64,000 nucleotides of DNA. Source: Taeniopygia guttata. Taxonomy: Eukaryota; Chordata; Aves; Passeriformes; Estrildidae. Below the pieces are notes generated by a model. The model worked only from the letters and a program-made list of their open reading frames with translations, searched no databases and was not told where the DNA came from. This document shows positions 50,788 to 62,144 of the stretch, in pieces. Both the position numbers and the translations under genes were made by a program. The number at the start of each line of letters is the position of its first letter. Position 1 is the stretch's first letter. The stretch spans positions 13,108,001 through 13,172,000 of the forward strand of contig NC_133026.1 in assembly GCF_048771995.1 (NCBI RefSeq), in the 5' to 3' direction.

Positions 50788-50897
50788 CAGAAGCTGCAGA
50801 ATACACTGCCAACCATGCTGTTAGCTGATATTCATCAAGCAGCAGCCTGACCTTTTGTGCTTTCTCGCTGTCCCACGGAGCATCCTGTGCCCTCACG
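50788..50897 (-). CDS. Candidate minus-strand exon (110 bp), product unknown
   Basis: The minus strand shows a textbook acceptor, TTCTCCTGTGTTTCTTAG, then 110 bp of open frame, then a strong donor CTTCTG|GTGAGAG. The first base completes a split codon. Thirty-six full codons follow, including ..KAQKVRLLLDEYQLTAW.., an amphipathic, helix-like stretch, and one base is left over. The block is GC-richer than its surroundings and contains three CpGs. The same frame stays open beyond both splice sites, so openness alone is weak evidence; the splice sites are the main support. I do not recognise the protein. It may belong to the same transcript as 61932-62144, because the phases match. Confidence 0.3.
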
Positions 50898-53261
50898 CTA
50901 AGAAACACAGGAGAACCCGAAGGACACAAATAACAAAACATCCTTATTGACCACAAAAGAGCAGACATCACCTCACACAGTGATCTCCTCAGTTTGATCA
51001 GAGCTTCGTGCACCACTTACAGATGCCTAAAGCCAGCGTGTCTCTGACCCTCATACCTCTCCACAGTTACTCAGCCGCTCACAGCTCTAGCCTGCAATGG
51101 TCAAGAGGACAACACGTGTTTGCCCACTTTCCCCAGCTTCAGTGTTTGCCTTTATTGATTATGATCAGCTGTAAAGCCTGTGAATTCTGGGTGCTCCAGG
51201 GGTTTTCTTGACAGCTAACTAAGCCTGAGGCAAATACAGACTCATGCAGCTCCAAACAATCCTACCTGGGTTTCTTCTTCCTCCCCCTTCACCAAGCACT
51301 GCATTTAACGGTAATTGTTTATGATAAGGAGATTGTAATTAGGCACATGTACTAGCATAAGTGTCCAGTATTTCATATGCCAAGCATGTGCCACCAGCAC
51401 AGTTAAAATACCTCCAAGGATTCCTTTAAATTTTTATTATTTTCTTACAGTAGATGAGGAATCCCTCCCCCACTATGTACACGTACATTCATGCAGCTGA
51501 ACTCCACTTCCCTGTGACAGCTGATTCAAATACAGACCAAGTTACTAACGCTGCATGAACAAAGTTGTTGGTTCTTTCCCAGTAAATAGGAGACAAATGT
51601 CACAGAAACCAGTACAGTGAGCTTTTAAAATGGCAGTCAAGCAGAGAAATGTAGGGCTAAGCATATGGACAGACAGCTAGCCAATACCTCATTCCTAGTC
51701 TAGTGTTCATTCAAGAGTGAGAGGCAGTGTGCTGATCTTTGTTTGCAATTCCTGCTTGTGCTGCATAGGTTACTAAAGGATTTCAGACTATATCTAACGC
51801 AAGACTATAAGCAAAAGGTAAGTATATGACAGAGCTCCCTTGCAAGCACACACAACTCCACATAGATGCAGAGACAACACTCCTGTGAGAAGTGGAGTTT
51901 CAGGTTTGTAAAAGGTGGAAGGGGGAATGGTAATTTGAGTCTCATGTTAACACTTTTTCTTCAAAAGTTGCTTATTCATTCAAGCTATCAACATGTTGAC
52001 TCATTTCTGTTTGGCTAGAGGTAATAGCTGCACTCTCCCATGCATTTAAGTTTCAACGAAATTAGAGTACGAGTCAGAATTCTTCGCCCCTGGCTGACAG
52101 TCTTACAGAGCTGTCAAGACAGCAGAAGGCTTTCTCCAGGTAAATAAGATCTGCATTGCCATGGCACAGCTCTTGCTAAATCCTTTTATCTGATGCTGCC
52201 ATCAGTGAGACCCACCAAGGAAGAAATACATGCCATGCCCACAATTATGCATACTCTGCTAATGGAGTTTCTGTGAAAAATAAAAAGCTTCTGGGAAAAA
52301 AAAAAATCTTTATGCAACTGACAGAATTAATGCCTCAGTCTTTTGGATTTCACTGCAAATATAAAGAACAAAAACATTCCAGTTATATATTTTATAGGAT
52401 TTAGAGAAGAAAAAGGCCTTTTTTTGAACTACGGATCTGTATAAGCACTATTTGCAGTTTAGATTTATCTGAAAGATGGATGTTCCTCTTGATTAAATAG
52501 AGATGCAATCACCATTTGGAAGATGGATTTCACAGCAAATTATCAGGCAGTTAAGACCATAAAGTTTTATCATTCTACCAAACTGAATACAGCTCAGTAA
52601 ATAGGTTGTCTAAGAACCTGAAAGGCACACTATGCAATTCTGAGCCTTTAACCACAACCTACTCCATGTCTCATAGAGCAGTCTAATCAAGAGTATAGAG
52701 ATTCAAAGAAGCCCTTTAAGATCAAGAGACTTGTGAAATTTCAAGTCCACAGCATATAAAGAAAAAGCCCAGTAAGGTTTCTGGGCCATGGTGCAGAGTC
52801 TTCATGGCAATGTCTGAAATACCTGGTGAGCACACTTCTATACATGATCATCTTCCCAACTCTTTAACAGCTCTACCCATTCAGTTCTTACAGCTGGTTT
52901 GGCTCTTTTTTTTTTTTCATCTGGTCAGTCAATTCAGGTTTACCTATATTAGGAGAAAAAAAAAAAAGTTATTTTTAACTGTTATGAGACGTAATATCTA
53001 AGGCAAGATTAACTGCATTATGTAATAAAAGCAACCCTAATGTTTAGGTTGTTCTTTAATTATGAAAGATTATGGCCTTTTCCTGAGATACCTTTGCAAT
53101 AGAAGCCTTTGCTGCAAACCTTAGAAATCCAGCAGAGAAAGCCCTTGAGCTAAAAGAGTGATTTCCCCTTGTCTTATGAATTTCCATTCAATTTTAGCTG
53201 CAATCTCAACTGTTAAAAATAATAAAAATCATACTTCCTTTCTTTCCCTTGCAGTCCCCAG
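50898..53261. other. No gene seen; possible conserved non-coding DNA
   Basis: AT-rich. The segment at about 51300-51420 (GGTAATTGTTTATGATAAGG..GTAATTAGGCACATG) has the repeat-free, homeodomain-site-bearing look of vertebrate conserved non-coding elements. This cannot be tested from one sequence. A/T runs at 52296-52306, 52910-52921 and 52955-52966 are simple repeats. Confidence 0.4.
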
Positions 53262-53330
53262 AATATAACAGCTGCACTAAGTCAGACTAAAAGCTCATCT
53301 AGCTCATTTCCCTGTCTCTCAAACACAATC
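53262..53330 (-). mobile_element. CR1: Ancient CR1 LINE 3' end (antisense)
   Basis: The plus-strand sequence AGAATATAACAGCTGCACTAAGTCAGACTAAAAGCTCATCTAGCTCATTTCCCTGTCTCTC follows the antisense terminus of ancient amniote CR1 LINEs. From memory those read AGAATNGCCATACTGGGTCAGACCAAAGGTCCATCTAGCCCAGTATCCTGTCTC. About two thirds of positions agree. Similarity fades to the right, so the 3' element end is near 53262 and the inner limit is uncertain. Confidence 0.6.
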
Positions 53331-55439
53331 TCTCAACAATTACTCAAAAATCTCTGGAATTAATTTTAGATATTGGTGCCATATTTCATTCTGTATGTAA
53401 GGTCCTTCTGAGGCTGTGTGTAAACGACTCTGACAATTTGCTGCCACTCTTTGCTACCACTCTTTTCACTGTGGAACAATGTTTCATAATGAAACATCTC
53501 CTGCTAATACATGATTTTCAACCATTTTCTCCAAGTCATCCTGCAGAAAAGATCTCCCTTGCATGTGATCAGTCTCCTGTCCTCCTCTAGCCCACAGTGA
53601 GGGAGTCAGGTCCTGGGCTGCCCACTTGCCTCCACCTGAGGATTGCTCAAAGCAGAACAAAGCAGCAACTAAGTTGTGCCCTGTGAACTTCTATTATCTA
53701 TTGCACCTCCCAAGCTACCACTGGGGACCAATTTAGGAACACTCAGCTCTGAAGGGTATTAAAAAGCTGTTTAATGTCATTCTGAAATACACACTCTGTG
53801 ATTTTAAAGTCAATTGCAAATTAAACACAACTTTTTCAAATTCTGTCTAATTAGGGGATCAAAAACCAGAGATGTCAGTTCTCTAAGCTGCAAATAATGT
53901 TCCTAAACCAGCAGCTGCTATTTATACCCTTTTCACATTGCAAAAATGGCTCCAGCCATTTGATTCAAGAAATACCTGCAGAACTGTTTTGTGTTTGAAA
54001 GCAGCTGGAGGGTGAAAGAGTCTCTGGTTTGAGCATGGCTGACCTGTTTAATTCTACTGCCTGAACTAGACTGTAAAGTACTACCAATTCATGCTTTTTC
54101 ACTGACACAGCCTCTGGACACTCATAATAAGGCATATGCCAAACAAAAGGACTCCCTTTGGCATTTCTTGCAGGGGACACAACACTTGAGTGTAAGAAAT
54201 AAAGGGGATATTTTATACAGACTATTGAACAGAGGCACTACCTACATTTCTCCTTAGTTCTTTCATTTCTAGACCAAACAACACAGACTTCACTGAACTA
54301 GTGAGCTGATGCTTGCTCTTCACTTTAATGCCTTAGCTTTTCAAAACTGCATTCATGGATGACCCCTCAACCAGCACAGAAAAATAAATTATTATTTAGA
54401 ACCTCATGTGAGTGAATCCCATTAAAATTCTTACTCTATGATTTAAAATTTTCAGCTTACTATATACCCTCGTGTTGAAAAGAGTGCTTGTAGGCAGAAA
54501 TTGTCTAGGCAAAGCTGGTTGTTTCAAAAAATCAACAGAGATACGAAGCAGCTGAAACTCTTAATTTAAGGAGCATATGATTATTTTTGGCAACTAAATA
54601 ATAAATGAAGCTTTTAGGCAGAAATAGGGGCAGCTGTGACAGGCTTTAAATTAAGAGAAACACCCATATGTGATACATCTCACATGTACAACACATTGTA
54701 TTACTATGAGAAATCCACTAAAATAAGTAACTATTGAATCTATGCAGACTGAAAGTTCAAAATAGGGATCAGGCACCTATTTATTAGACTGTCAGCAAGG
54801 TGGATAACACAGTACTTCAGCACCTTCAATCTGCAAGCCTACTGAAAACTACATCAGTCCTTGCAACATAGAGCTCTGAGTACACACAGTTTGCAGCTAA
54901 GTCCTGGATATTGCTCAGCTAATACGTCTAACCCAGATCCTCAGTCTTTGATCACACCTATCAGATCCAGACTTTGTACAGTAAACACAGAGGTAGTCAT
55001 GAATTTTTATTCCACACCAGTGTTATTAGGGCATTCAGTGGAAAACTGTAACGTCAATCTGGTCCTTGTTTTAAATCAGATAAAACTTCAAAAACCTCTG
55101 TCCCTTTAGAGGTGGAGGATAGTGGCAGTGCTTAGACATGGATGGGAGAGAGAAGAGAAGGAGTCCTTAAATTTGCCAGAGAGATGGGGATAGATCAAAT
55201 TTCAAACTGACACGGACATCACAGAAATTTCCACACTTCTGAAAGTTTCTTGGTAGGTAATTAGCACATTGTGAAAAATTTCTATTACTGTTAGCTATGA
55301 GATATAATTTGGGTGTTTTGTTTCACTATCTTTACCTGGCTTTGGGGAAAAAAAATCTATATTACCTATTTCTGCATCCATGATCTCTGAGATGGACATA
55401 CAGCACAAATATTTTTTCTAGTCTAATCTTAACTGCATG

Positions 55440-55464
55440 AAAAAAAATTAAAAAAAAAAAAAAA
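55440..55464. repeat. A8-TT-A15 tract
   Basis: Two A runs separated by TT. Simple sequence. Confidence 0.9.
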
Positions 55465-57597
55465 GAGGGATGGGACAGCAAATACTGCATCATTTCTGAA
55501 CCTGGTTTGCGTAAGGAGCAGAAATAACCTTTTGCACCTAAAATCTAAAACTTTTTTTTCTCAAAATATTAATTAATTAAATTAAGTTGCTGAGATTCCT
55601 AAACTTTTATCAGGATTATAAATGCCCCTTAGTCTACAGTATAAAAATAACAGTCAGAATGTTCTTACTCCAAATGATGATCTGAAATTGTTATGTTTCT
55701 ATATTATAAGCTGTCAAAATACTGGGTTGCTGGAAGTTTTGACAGAAGTTTTGCAGGCATTTATGGTATGGTTCACTGTGCTTAACTATTTGAGAAACAG
55801 ATTCAGCAACAAAAAATCAGAGAGCAGTCCATGAGCAGTTAGCCCCTGTAGTATATCCCACTCTCTTGAGAAACATTCCATGGACTTTATGGAGCAAACA
55901 CGCCCAGCCACCATTTGTGCACCTGGCCCCTTGTGGACCCGTGGCTCAGCCACAACGACACCTGACAGCAAACGCCCAGAGAAGCTTTAACTACATCCAC
56001 CACCCTGCCCTGAGAGCCTGGGCTCCATCCCTGCTGCCACAGCTCCTGCTGCCTCCAGCCCCAGCAGCGCTGCCCTCCCTGCAGCAGCCAGCCCACAGTT
56101 GGATGCTCTGCCCATGTGTCTGCCTTCAGCATCCTCCAAGGGCTGCCTTCAGCAATTCCCAGCTCCTGTGAGTCCCACGCTGGGTCTCACATTCCCCTTG
56201 GGCAGGCATGGCTATGAATATGGGGAATGGAGGAGCTGGAATTCACACAGCACAGCAACAGACACATTACAGGATTTCTCAAGCTTACAAATGTAGCTTA
56301 GTGTCAAAATGTTAGAGTAATTTTATCAGGCTTTAGATGTCACATATCGTTGATATTAAATATTCAATAATTTGATTATCTAGTAGCTCAAACAGGTGGC
56401 ACTGCACAACTGCACAGCTCTTCAAAATAACTGTGCAGCACAAAGGTTAAAACAGATTCCACTCAACTCCACTTGCATTTCAGTGAAACGCAGCAAATTC
56501 AGAGCTGCAACATGTATTAATGTGTATTTGATACACTGACTTTCCTTTAAGCTGAGCCATTTAAAAATAAATACTTGAGAATTATTTACATTACATTTTT
56601 TTCAGATCAATTAATATAAAAAACTAAATATTCATACATTACATCTGCATTTTCATGGAATACTACCAATCTTCATTTTCACTGCTTCTTTAATGTTGGC
56701 AAGGAGAAATTAATTGCATTAATTCCTTAATTTTTCTATGAGGAATCTAACTTTGATTTTTAAGATATGGCAGTTTCCTAATTAATTTTATTTGAGGACT
56801 TGCTTCCCTGAAAACAAACTTCAGGCAAGGTTATATGTAGCTATATATTTTGCCTTGGTTTGAAATCCTTATACCACTGCTTTCTTTTAGCACTTTCAAG
56901 GTAATTAACAAAGTCAAAAGTCTCTCATGGCATCATGTTTCAGTCATGCTAAAGCCTTCTGCTTTAATCTCCACTCTCTGGCACTGAAGTGGCACTTAGC
57001 TTACCTAAGTGAAATAAATTAGTACAGGAAAAATTCAATCCATGATGTACTTCATTCTGTAGTCTTACCCACTTTCAGGGAACTTCATGCCAGTAGTGTA
57101 ACTCTCCCAAGATAAATGTAACTATGCTCTATACAACTGCATAAATGTTAAAATAAAGTCAGGCAGAAAAACCTGGCATTTTGCCAGTTTCAAAAGGCAC
57201 AGAAATATGTTATTCTCATCCACTCTAGGTTTACAAATTTTGCTGTGAGCAAAACACATTTTTGCTGCATCCTTTCCTAAGTAATTTTCCCAGGGTAGAA
57301 TATGATTTTTCCTTGAAGAATTTTGCTTTGCAAAAAGAAGCTGCTAGAACTTTTTTTTCTTATGAAAAGCAGTTTTCTGGAGTACCTTACAATGAAACAC
57401 CTCTCCTAACCACCTAATTATTCCAGCATCTATAGAAATCAGAGACAGGTAGTGCAAAATAACAGTTCTAAATTCTTCCCTAAAGGTTTCTTTTCTCTGC
57501 ACTTCCCCAGCCTACTGGAACTCATGTTAGCCAAGTTGCTCAGAGACATTCACACGAGGATGCCAGAAAATTCTTCATTTTGGACTAGAAGTGAGTG

Positions 57598-57657
57598 TGG
57601 GTTTTTTTGTTGTTGTTGTTTTGGTTTGGGGTTTTTTTGTGGGTTTTTTTTTTTGTG
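57598..57657. repeat. T/G-rich low-complexity tract
   Basis: About 60 bp of T7-T11 runs separated by G, GG, GGG and GTTGTT units, including TTG x4. On the other strand this is an A-rich tract with CCC/CAA interruptions, like the one at 2201-2310. It may be a decayed poly(A) tail. Confidence 0.85.
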
Positions 57658-57770
57658 AGATTTAATAATTCTTAAATCATCTTTCTCAGGGAAAATAGGT
57701 TTATTAGTGCTGCACAGTCTGAGCTATTGTGGTTTATTTTTAGCAACACTGAATCAAGCTGCATCTGGGG

Positions 57771-57781
57771 AAAAAAAAAAA
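57771..57781. repeat. A11 homopolymer
   Basis: Eleven A after CTGGGG. Simple sequence. Confidence 0.85.
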
Positions 57782-58069
57782 GAAGTAAAAACCCTTCTAT
57801 CTCTCAGCTGATAATTCAGTGCAACAGGGGCACCTCCTGGAGCAGGCCAGTTGTGTGCCATTACTTACACATCATGAGCAGGTGCTTTTCCCATAATGAC
57901 ATGGGATATGACATAAGCCCCTCCTCCATGCTGCTGAGGGACATCTACGCTGCAGATTGTGTAGTTGTCTTCAGGATTCCTAGTTAATATAATCCCAGAA
58001 GCACAGGTATAGCAGCACAGAGCATAACATGGGCAGCAAAAGGCTGTGAAATAGAAACATGAAGAAATA

Positions 58070-58099
58070 AATAAATATTCAATAATTTGAATATTTATT
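58070..58099. repeat. 13-bp perfect hairpin
   Basis: AATAAATATTCAA (58070-58082) and TTGAATATTTATT (58087-58099) are exact reverse complements around a TAAT loop. The 18-mer AAATATTCAATAATTTGA within it also occurs at 56358-56375. Confidence 0.9.
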
Positions 58100-59110
58100 G
58101 GGCTCTTTTAGCTGCTATGACCAAAGTGCTACTGAGCCTTAGGCTAAGTTGTTAAAAGCTGCTAAAGAATGTCTTATAGTCCACGTCCTTAGCATTCCTC
58201 CAAAGCTCTTTTTCCTTTCTGTTCCACCTGACTGGATGCTGATCCAACAAGACACTGCTGATTTATTTGTTGGATGAAACTGGCAAAACCATGTATGTCC
58301 ATTGGCTTGATTCATCTTCTATGTCTCTTTCATTCCATGCCAGTGAGGAATGTTTTTTTATTCCCTGACTGACATGCTGTAAGGTTTGCTTTCTTTGCTT
58401 TTTTGTTTAGATTATGCAAATTAGATGCAATCAGATCTCATTCTTGTTATCTAAATTGCTCACCAATATGTCATATTTTGCAGAGTATAATGCACCTTAC
58501 AGATGCAGAAAGAGCAGAGAGTGAAAAGGCTCACATTCATCTCTTATAATTTTTATGGAGGCTGGACTTGGTAAACCAGCAGCTTAAGCTTTATATTAAA
58601 TAAGATGCTTTTCTATGCAGCCTCTTTACACAGACTCAAAAACCTAACATGTGAGAGGTAAATAAAATGCAAAAAAAAAATTAAATCAATTACTTTTTCC
58701 CAAGTGGTCACTGAAAAACAGCACATGTCAAAGCATTTCCTCAAATGAATATACATAAGTACAGTTAAAAGAAAAGTTGAAGGCCAGGGCTCCAAAGCTG
58801 ACATTGACTCCTGCTTGTCACAAAAACAGTCAGTGCTGGTATAGGAGGGTGGAACCGTTACAAGGGAGTTGGAAGCTGAGCTGTATTTTCTTTTTACACA
58901 CCAGTCTTGCAGCCTCTAGACTGTGAGTTTGGGTTATTTTAGTGACCTCTTTGTGAGTTTTGGACCTTCTAAGAGTTATTTAACTTATTTCTACCTCCAA
59001 CACATTATTTCAAGGGCTTGACCTCAGGCCAACAGCTAAACGTGTCTGTACACTCACAAATATGATGGCTCTTTATCTTAAATTTAACCTGAGGCCACCA
59101 GGACAACAGG

Positions 59111-59140
59111 CATGCATCTGTATATGCATCTGTACATGCA
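59111..59140. repeat. CATGCATCTGTA tandem repeat
   Basis: Two and a half 12-bp units: CATGCATCTGTA, TATGCATCTGTA, CATGCA. Confidence 0.85.
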
Positions 59141-61554
59141 CTGGCAAGGTGATGAGGTGCAGACAATAACCATTTCAGACAGTGAAGAGGCAGAGTGGGA
59201 TATTTAAGCCATGCTCGCTAGTGGGTGGCACAAACCCCACTGACTTCAGCTTACCTTTGCACTTCCCTGGGAGGCCCCAAACAGGTAGGAAATAGTACCA
59301 GAGCTATACTTTAAAAGTTGTGGTGGACAAAGGCTTTTTAATCTTTTATATAATGATAAACCAGACATGTCTTACATGCAAAGTAAATACCAGAAGAAAA
59401 TCCTTTAAGACACTGTGCTGAAAATTTCAGTCAAATATATTTTGACAAACTAGATACACACTCTATATATTCTCTATGAACTTTCCCCTGCTGAAAAAAA
59501 GGTCATGCCTTCCAGCTATTTCAGAAATGAAAATACCCCACACAGGTTATATTAAAACATGTGCAAGTGTATAAAATATATATACAGTCAAATGCAAAGC
59601 CTACAGTCAAATGTAGCATTGAGGTTGCTCAATCAACCACACAGGTCAGGAAATTCCAGAAGTTAATGGTCCATGGTCTTCTCTTGTGTAACTTCACTGA
59701 AACTATTTTGCATTCCCAAAACTCACTGACATAGAAATATATGAAAAATTTCCATTCATTTTAGTTTATTAATGTTTGTTACTTAATTCATGGTGGAGAC
59801 TAGTAGAAGATTATATCTGGATGTATTAACATTATGATAAAACTGATTTAATTTCAACCTGGGTGTATAATCCTTGCATGAGAAACCTGAAGTCAAGACC
59901 AAGTGGTCCAAAGACCAATTTAGTACTTAACAGCTCAGGAGTTAATTTCCTATCTCTCAGATTCCCATGTGATTTTTGGTAAATCACCTAAATCCCATGC
60001 AATACTAATTCATTCCCATATTAATATATTTAATATAAAATGACTTCATTTCATTTTGATCACTTTATTTCCTTCTGTAAGAACAATGAAATAAATAAAT
60101 TTTGTAGTTTCCATCGATCATATTTTTATTCATTAGAGCATTTATTTTGAAATCATATCAAAAGGAGCATATCTTTCCCACACTGTCATAACATCAGTAA
60201 CCCTTTTAATGCTTTACGAAAAATCAAAATGCACTCACTAGTCATGGAAAACATCAACATGAAAGGACTTTTATAGAGGCAAGACTGACTTAAATAGGAT
60301 TAGAACTGAACTTGAACATATGAAGGAAATTTGGACAATTATCCCATTGTCAGAATGTCACCTAGTTGTGTCATGTTAGCTGTCACTGCTACATTGCACA
60401 TTCTTCTGGAAGAAATGCACATACATTTCCTGAAAATATTGAAAAATTTCATAGTTCCATTGATTTCTTTTCAAAAAATAAGAGATGAAGAAAGTCTTGC
60501 TCTGTTAGTGAAGTTCTTATCAATTGGTTGTCTTACAGTTAGTCAAAGGCTGAGTGAGGAATGCTTCATGGTTTTGAATTTTTCTTTAAATTTTAAATAT
60601 AATTTAAATACGGATAAAATGTTTTTATTTATTTGGAAAATACCTTTTCTTTTTCCTTAACCTAGTTTCTTAGTGAAAAAAAGCAGATCAAATCTATTTA
60701 AACAAGTCATTGTCTGAATTACTAAGAAATACTCCTCTAAAATTGCAAATTTCTGGTATTTGCTTAGAGAAACTAAGCTGAAACACACTGGCAACACTAA
60801 AACACTATAGGCATTGTTGATTTATATCACAAATTGTCCTTGTATTTTTATTATTATGTTGATGTGTCTTGATGATTAAATATTTCATATGCCTTCAAAT
60901 ACCTCTATAGAAGGTAAAATACAGATGTGGTTTTCTAGTAGACTTATTTATCTAAAATGCAGAATATACTTGCTGTATTTAAAGGTCTCATGATACCTTT
61001 CATGTGTACTTACAGCTTCATTAAATTGTATGGAAATATTATGAAATTGATGTATTTGCTACTAGGGGTGGTTTCACATGTGTTTAAAAATATGCCAACT
61101 GTCTTCCAAAATATGGCAAAACTTTGATATCATAATAAAATTATATAAGCTAGCCAAATACAGGTTGATATTCCTCTTTGAGAAGTACGTGAGATCTAGT
61201 TATAGATGCTCAGTTTTCCTTTTCTGAGGACAGTTCAATATAAGTGTAAATGCAGAATTAAAAATTATGTAAAAGAAACAGGAAAAAACTCACTGAAATT
61301 TCTCAGCCTTGAAGTGTGGAGTTTTAGAGAGGTTAGATTTCATATTCTGTTTGTTCTCAAAGATATATTTTTGTCTTTAGAATTGTCAACATATGGCTAA
61401 ATAAACGTGAAAAGCATTGGCAAGGCTTCAATGTTAAAAAAAATCTAGTTAACCTCTATTTTGCATTAAGATAACTGGTGAAAAACTCTGTCCCCCAATG
61501 TATCCATACAATAAGACTGATTTGCCTGAAATTTTCATGTATGCTCTGAAATTT

Positions 61555-61570
61555 AAAAAAAAAAAAAAAA
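61555..61570. repeat. A16 homopolymer
   Basis: Sixteen A between ATTT and TCAAG. Simple sequence. Confidence 0.9.
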
Positions 61571-61931
61571 TCAAGAATGAAAACTGGTGCTCTGCAGATC
61601 CAAGTGTCCCAAGAAAATGCTACAAATCCAAAGAATGCTCATGCATGCTACATTTTCTACACTAATATCTCATTTAGTAGTCAAATGTGAAAAAGTACAT
61701 GTAGCTGGGAAACTTCCTAAAAACAGTACAGGGGATGGGGAAGAGCACACAGGTTTTAAGTGAGGCAATTATTCATTTGTGCTCAAAATTAAAAACTGTA
61801 CTCATGAAAATAAATGCTTGTCACTAACTAAATAACTTTGTACGAGTTAAGCCCTTCCTCATCTGTACAAAATTAGTCGTAAGTATTATTATTGCTAAGT
61901 TTTAAAATCATCTGTAATAAAAAAAATTTAC

Positions 61932-62144
61932 CACAATTTTCTGTTATCTATTTCTTGGTAGGAACTTGTGCTATTCCCTGAGTTTGGTAAAGATGTCCTT
62001 GGACTGTCCCACTCAGAAGAACCACTGCTGACAGGAGTTTGCTGTTGCTGCTTCTGCAAAGAGCTGCAGCTAGGATGGAAATAGACCTCCTGGCTCTGGA
62101 GCCCAAAGCTGTTCACAGGTTCTCCCTCCACATCTTGCAGTGAG
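61932..62144 (-). CDS. Candidate minus-strand coding exon (213 bp), product unknown
   Basis: Best protein-coding candidate in the window. On the minus strand the acceptor TTTAATCTTTTCTCAG is followed by 213 bp (71 codons, phase 2 at both ends) and then the donor AATTGTG|GTAAAT. An in-frame TAA lies 16 bp before the exon start and another within the donor, so the open frame coincides with the proposed exon. The translation is Ser/Gln/Asn/Pro-rich (..SSLQKQQQQTPVSSG.. and ..SSEWDSPRTSLPNSG..), typical of a disordered regulatory region. Codon choice looks normal for vertebrates. If the donor is not used, the frame stops at TAA 61928-61930 and this would be a terminal exon. I do not recognise the gene. 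Confidence 0.4.

Larger units (their letters stand above)
53331..61931. other. Gene-free stretch (possible intron)
   Basis: AT-rich DNA. It holds a GC-rich patch at about 55890-56200 (runs of CTGC/CAGC, with short open frames on both strands and no domain), T/G-rich low complexity near 57.6 kb, a 13-bp perfect hairpin at 58070-58099 and a small tandem repeat at 59111. The 109-codon frame at 60331-60660 has no recognisable features. No named transposable element. Confidence 0.4.

Noticed and set aside
60331..60660. 109-codon hydrophobic plus-strand frame
   Set aside because: AT-rich composition gives Phe/Leu/Ile/Lys-rich translation by default; no start context, motif or splice evidence.
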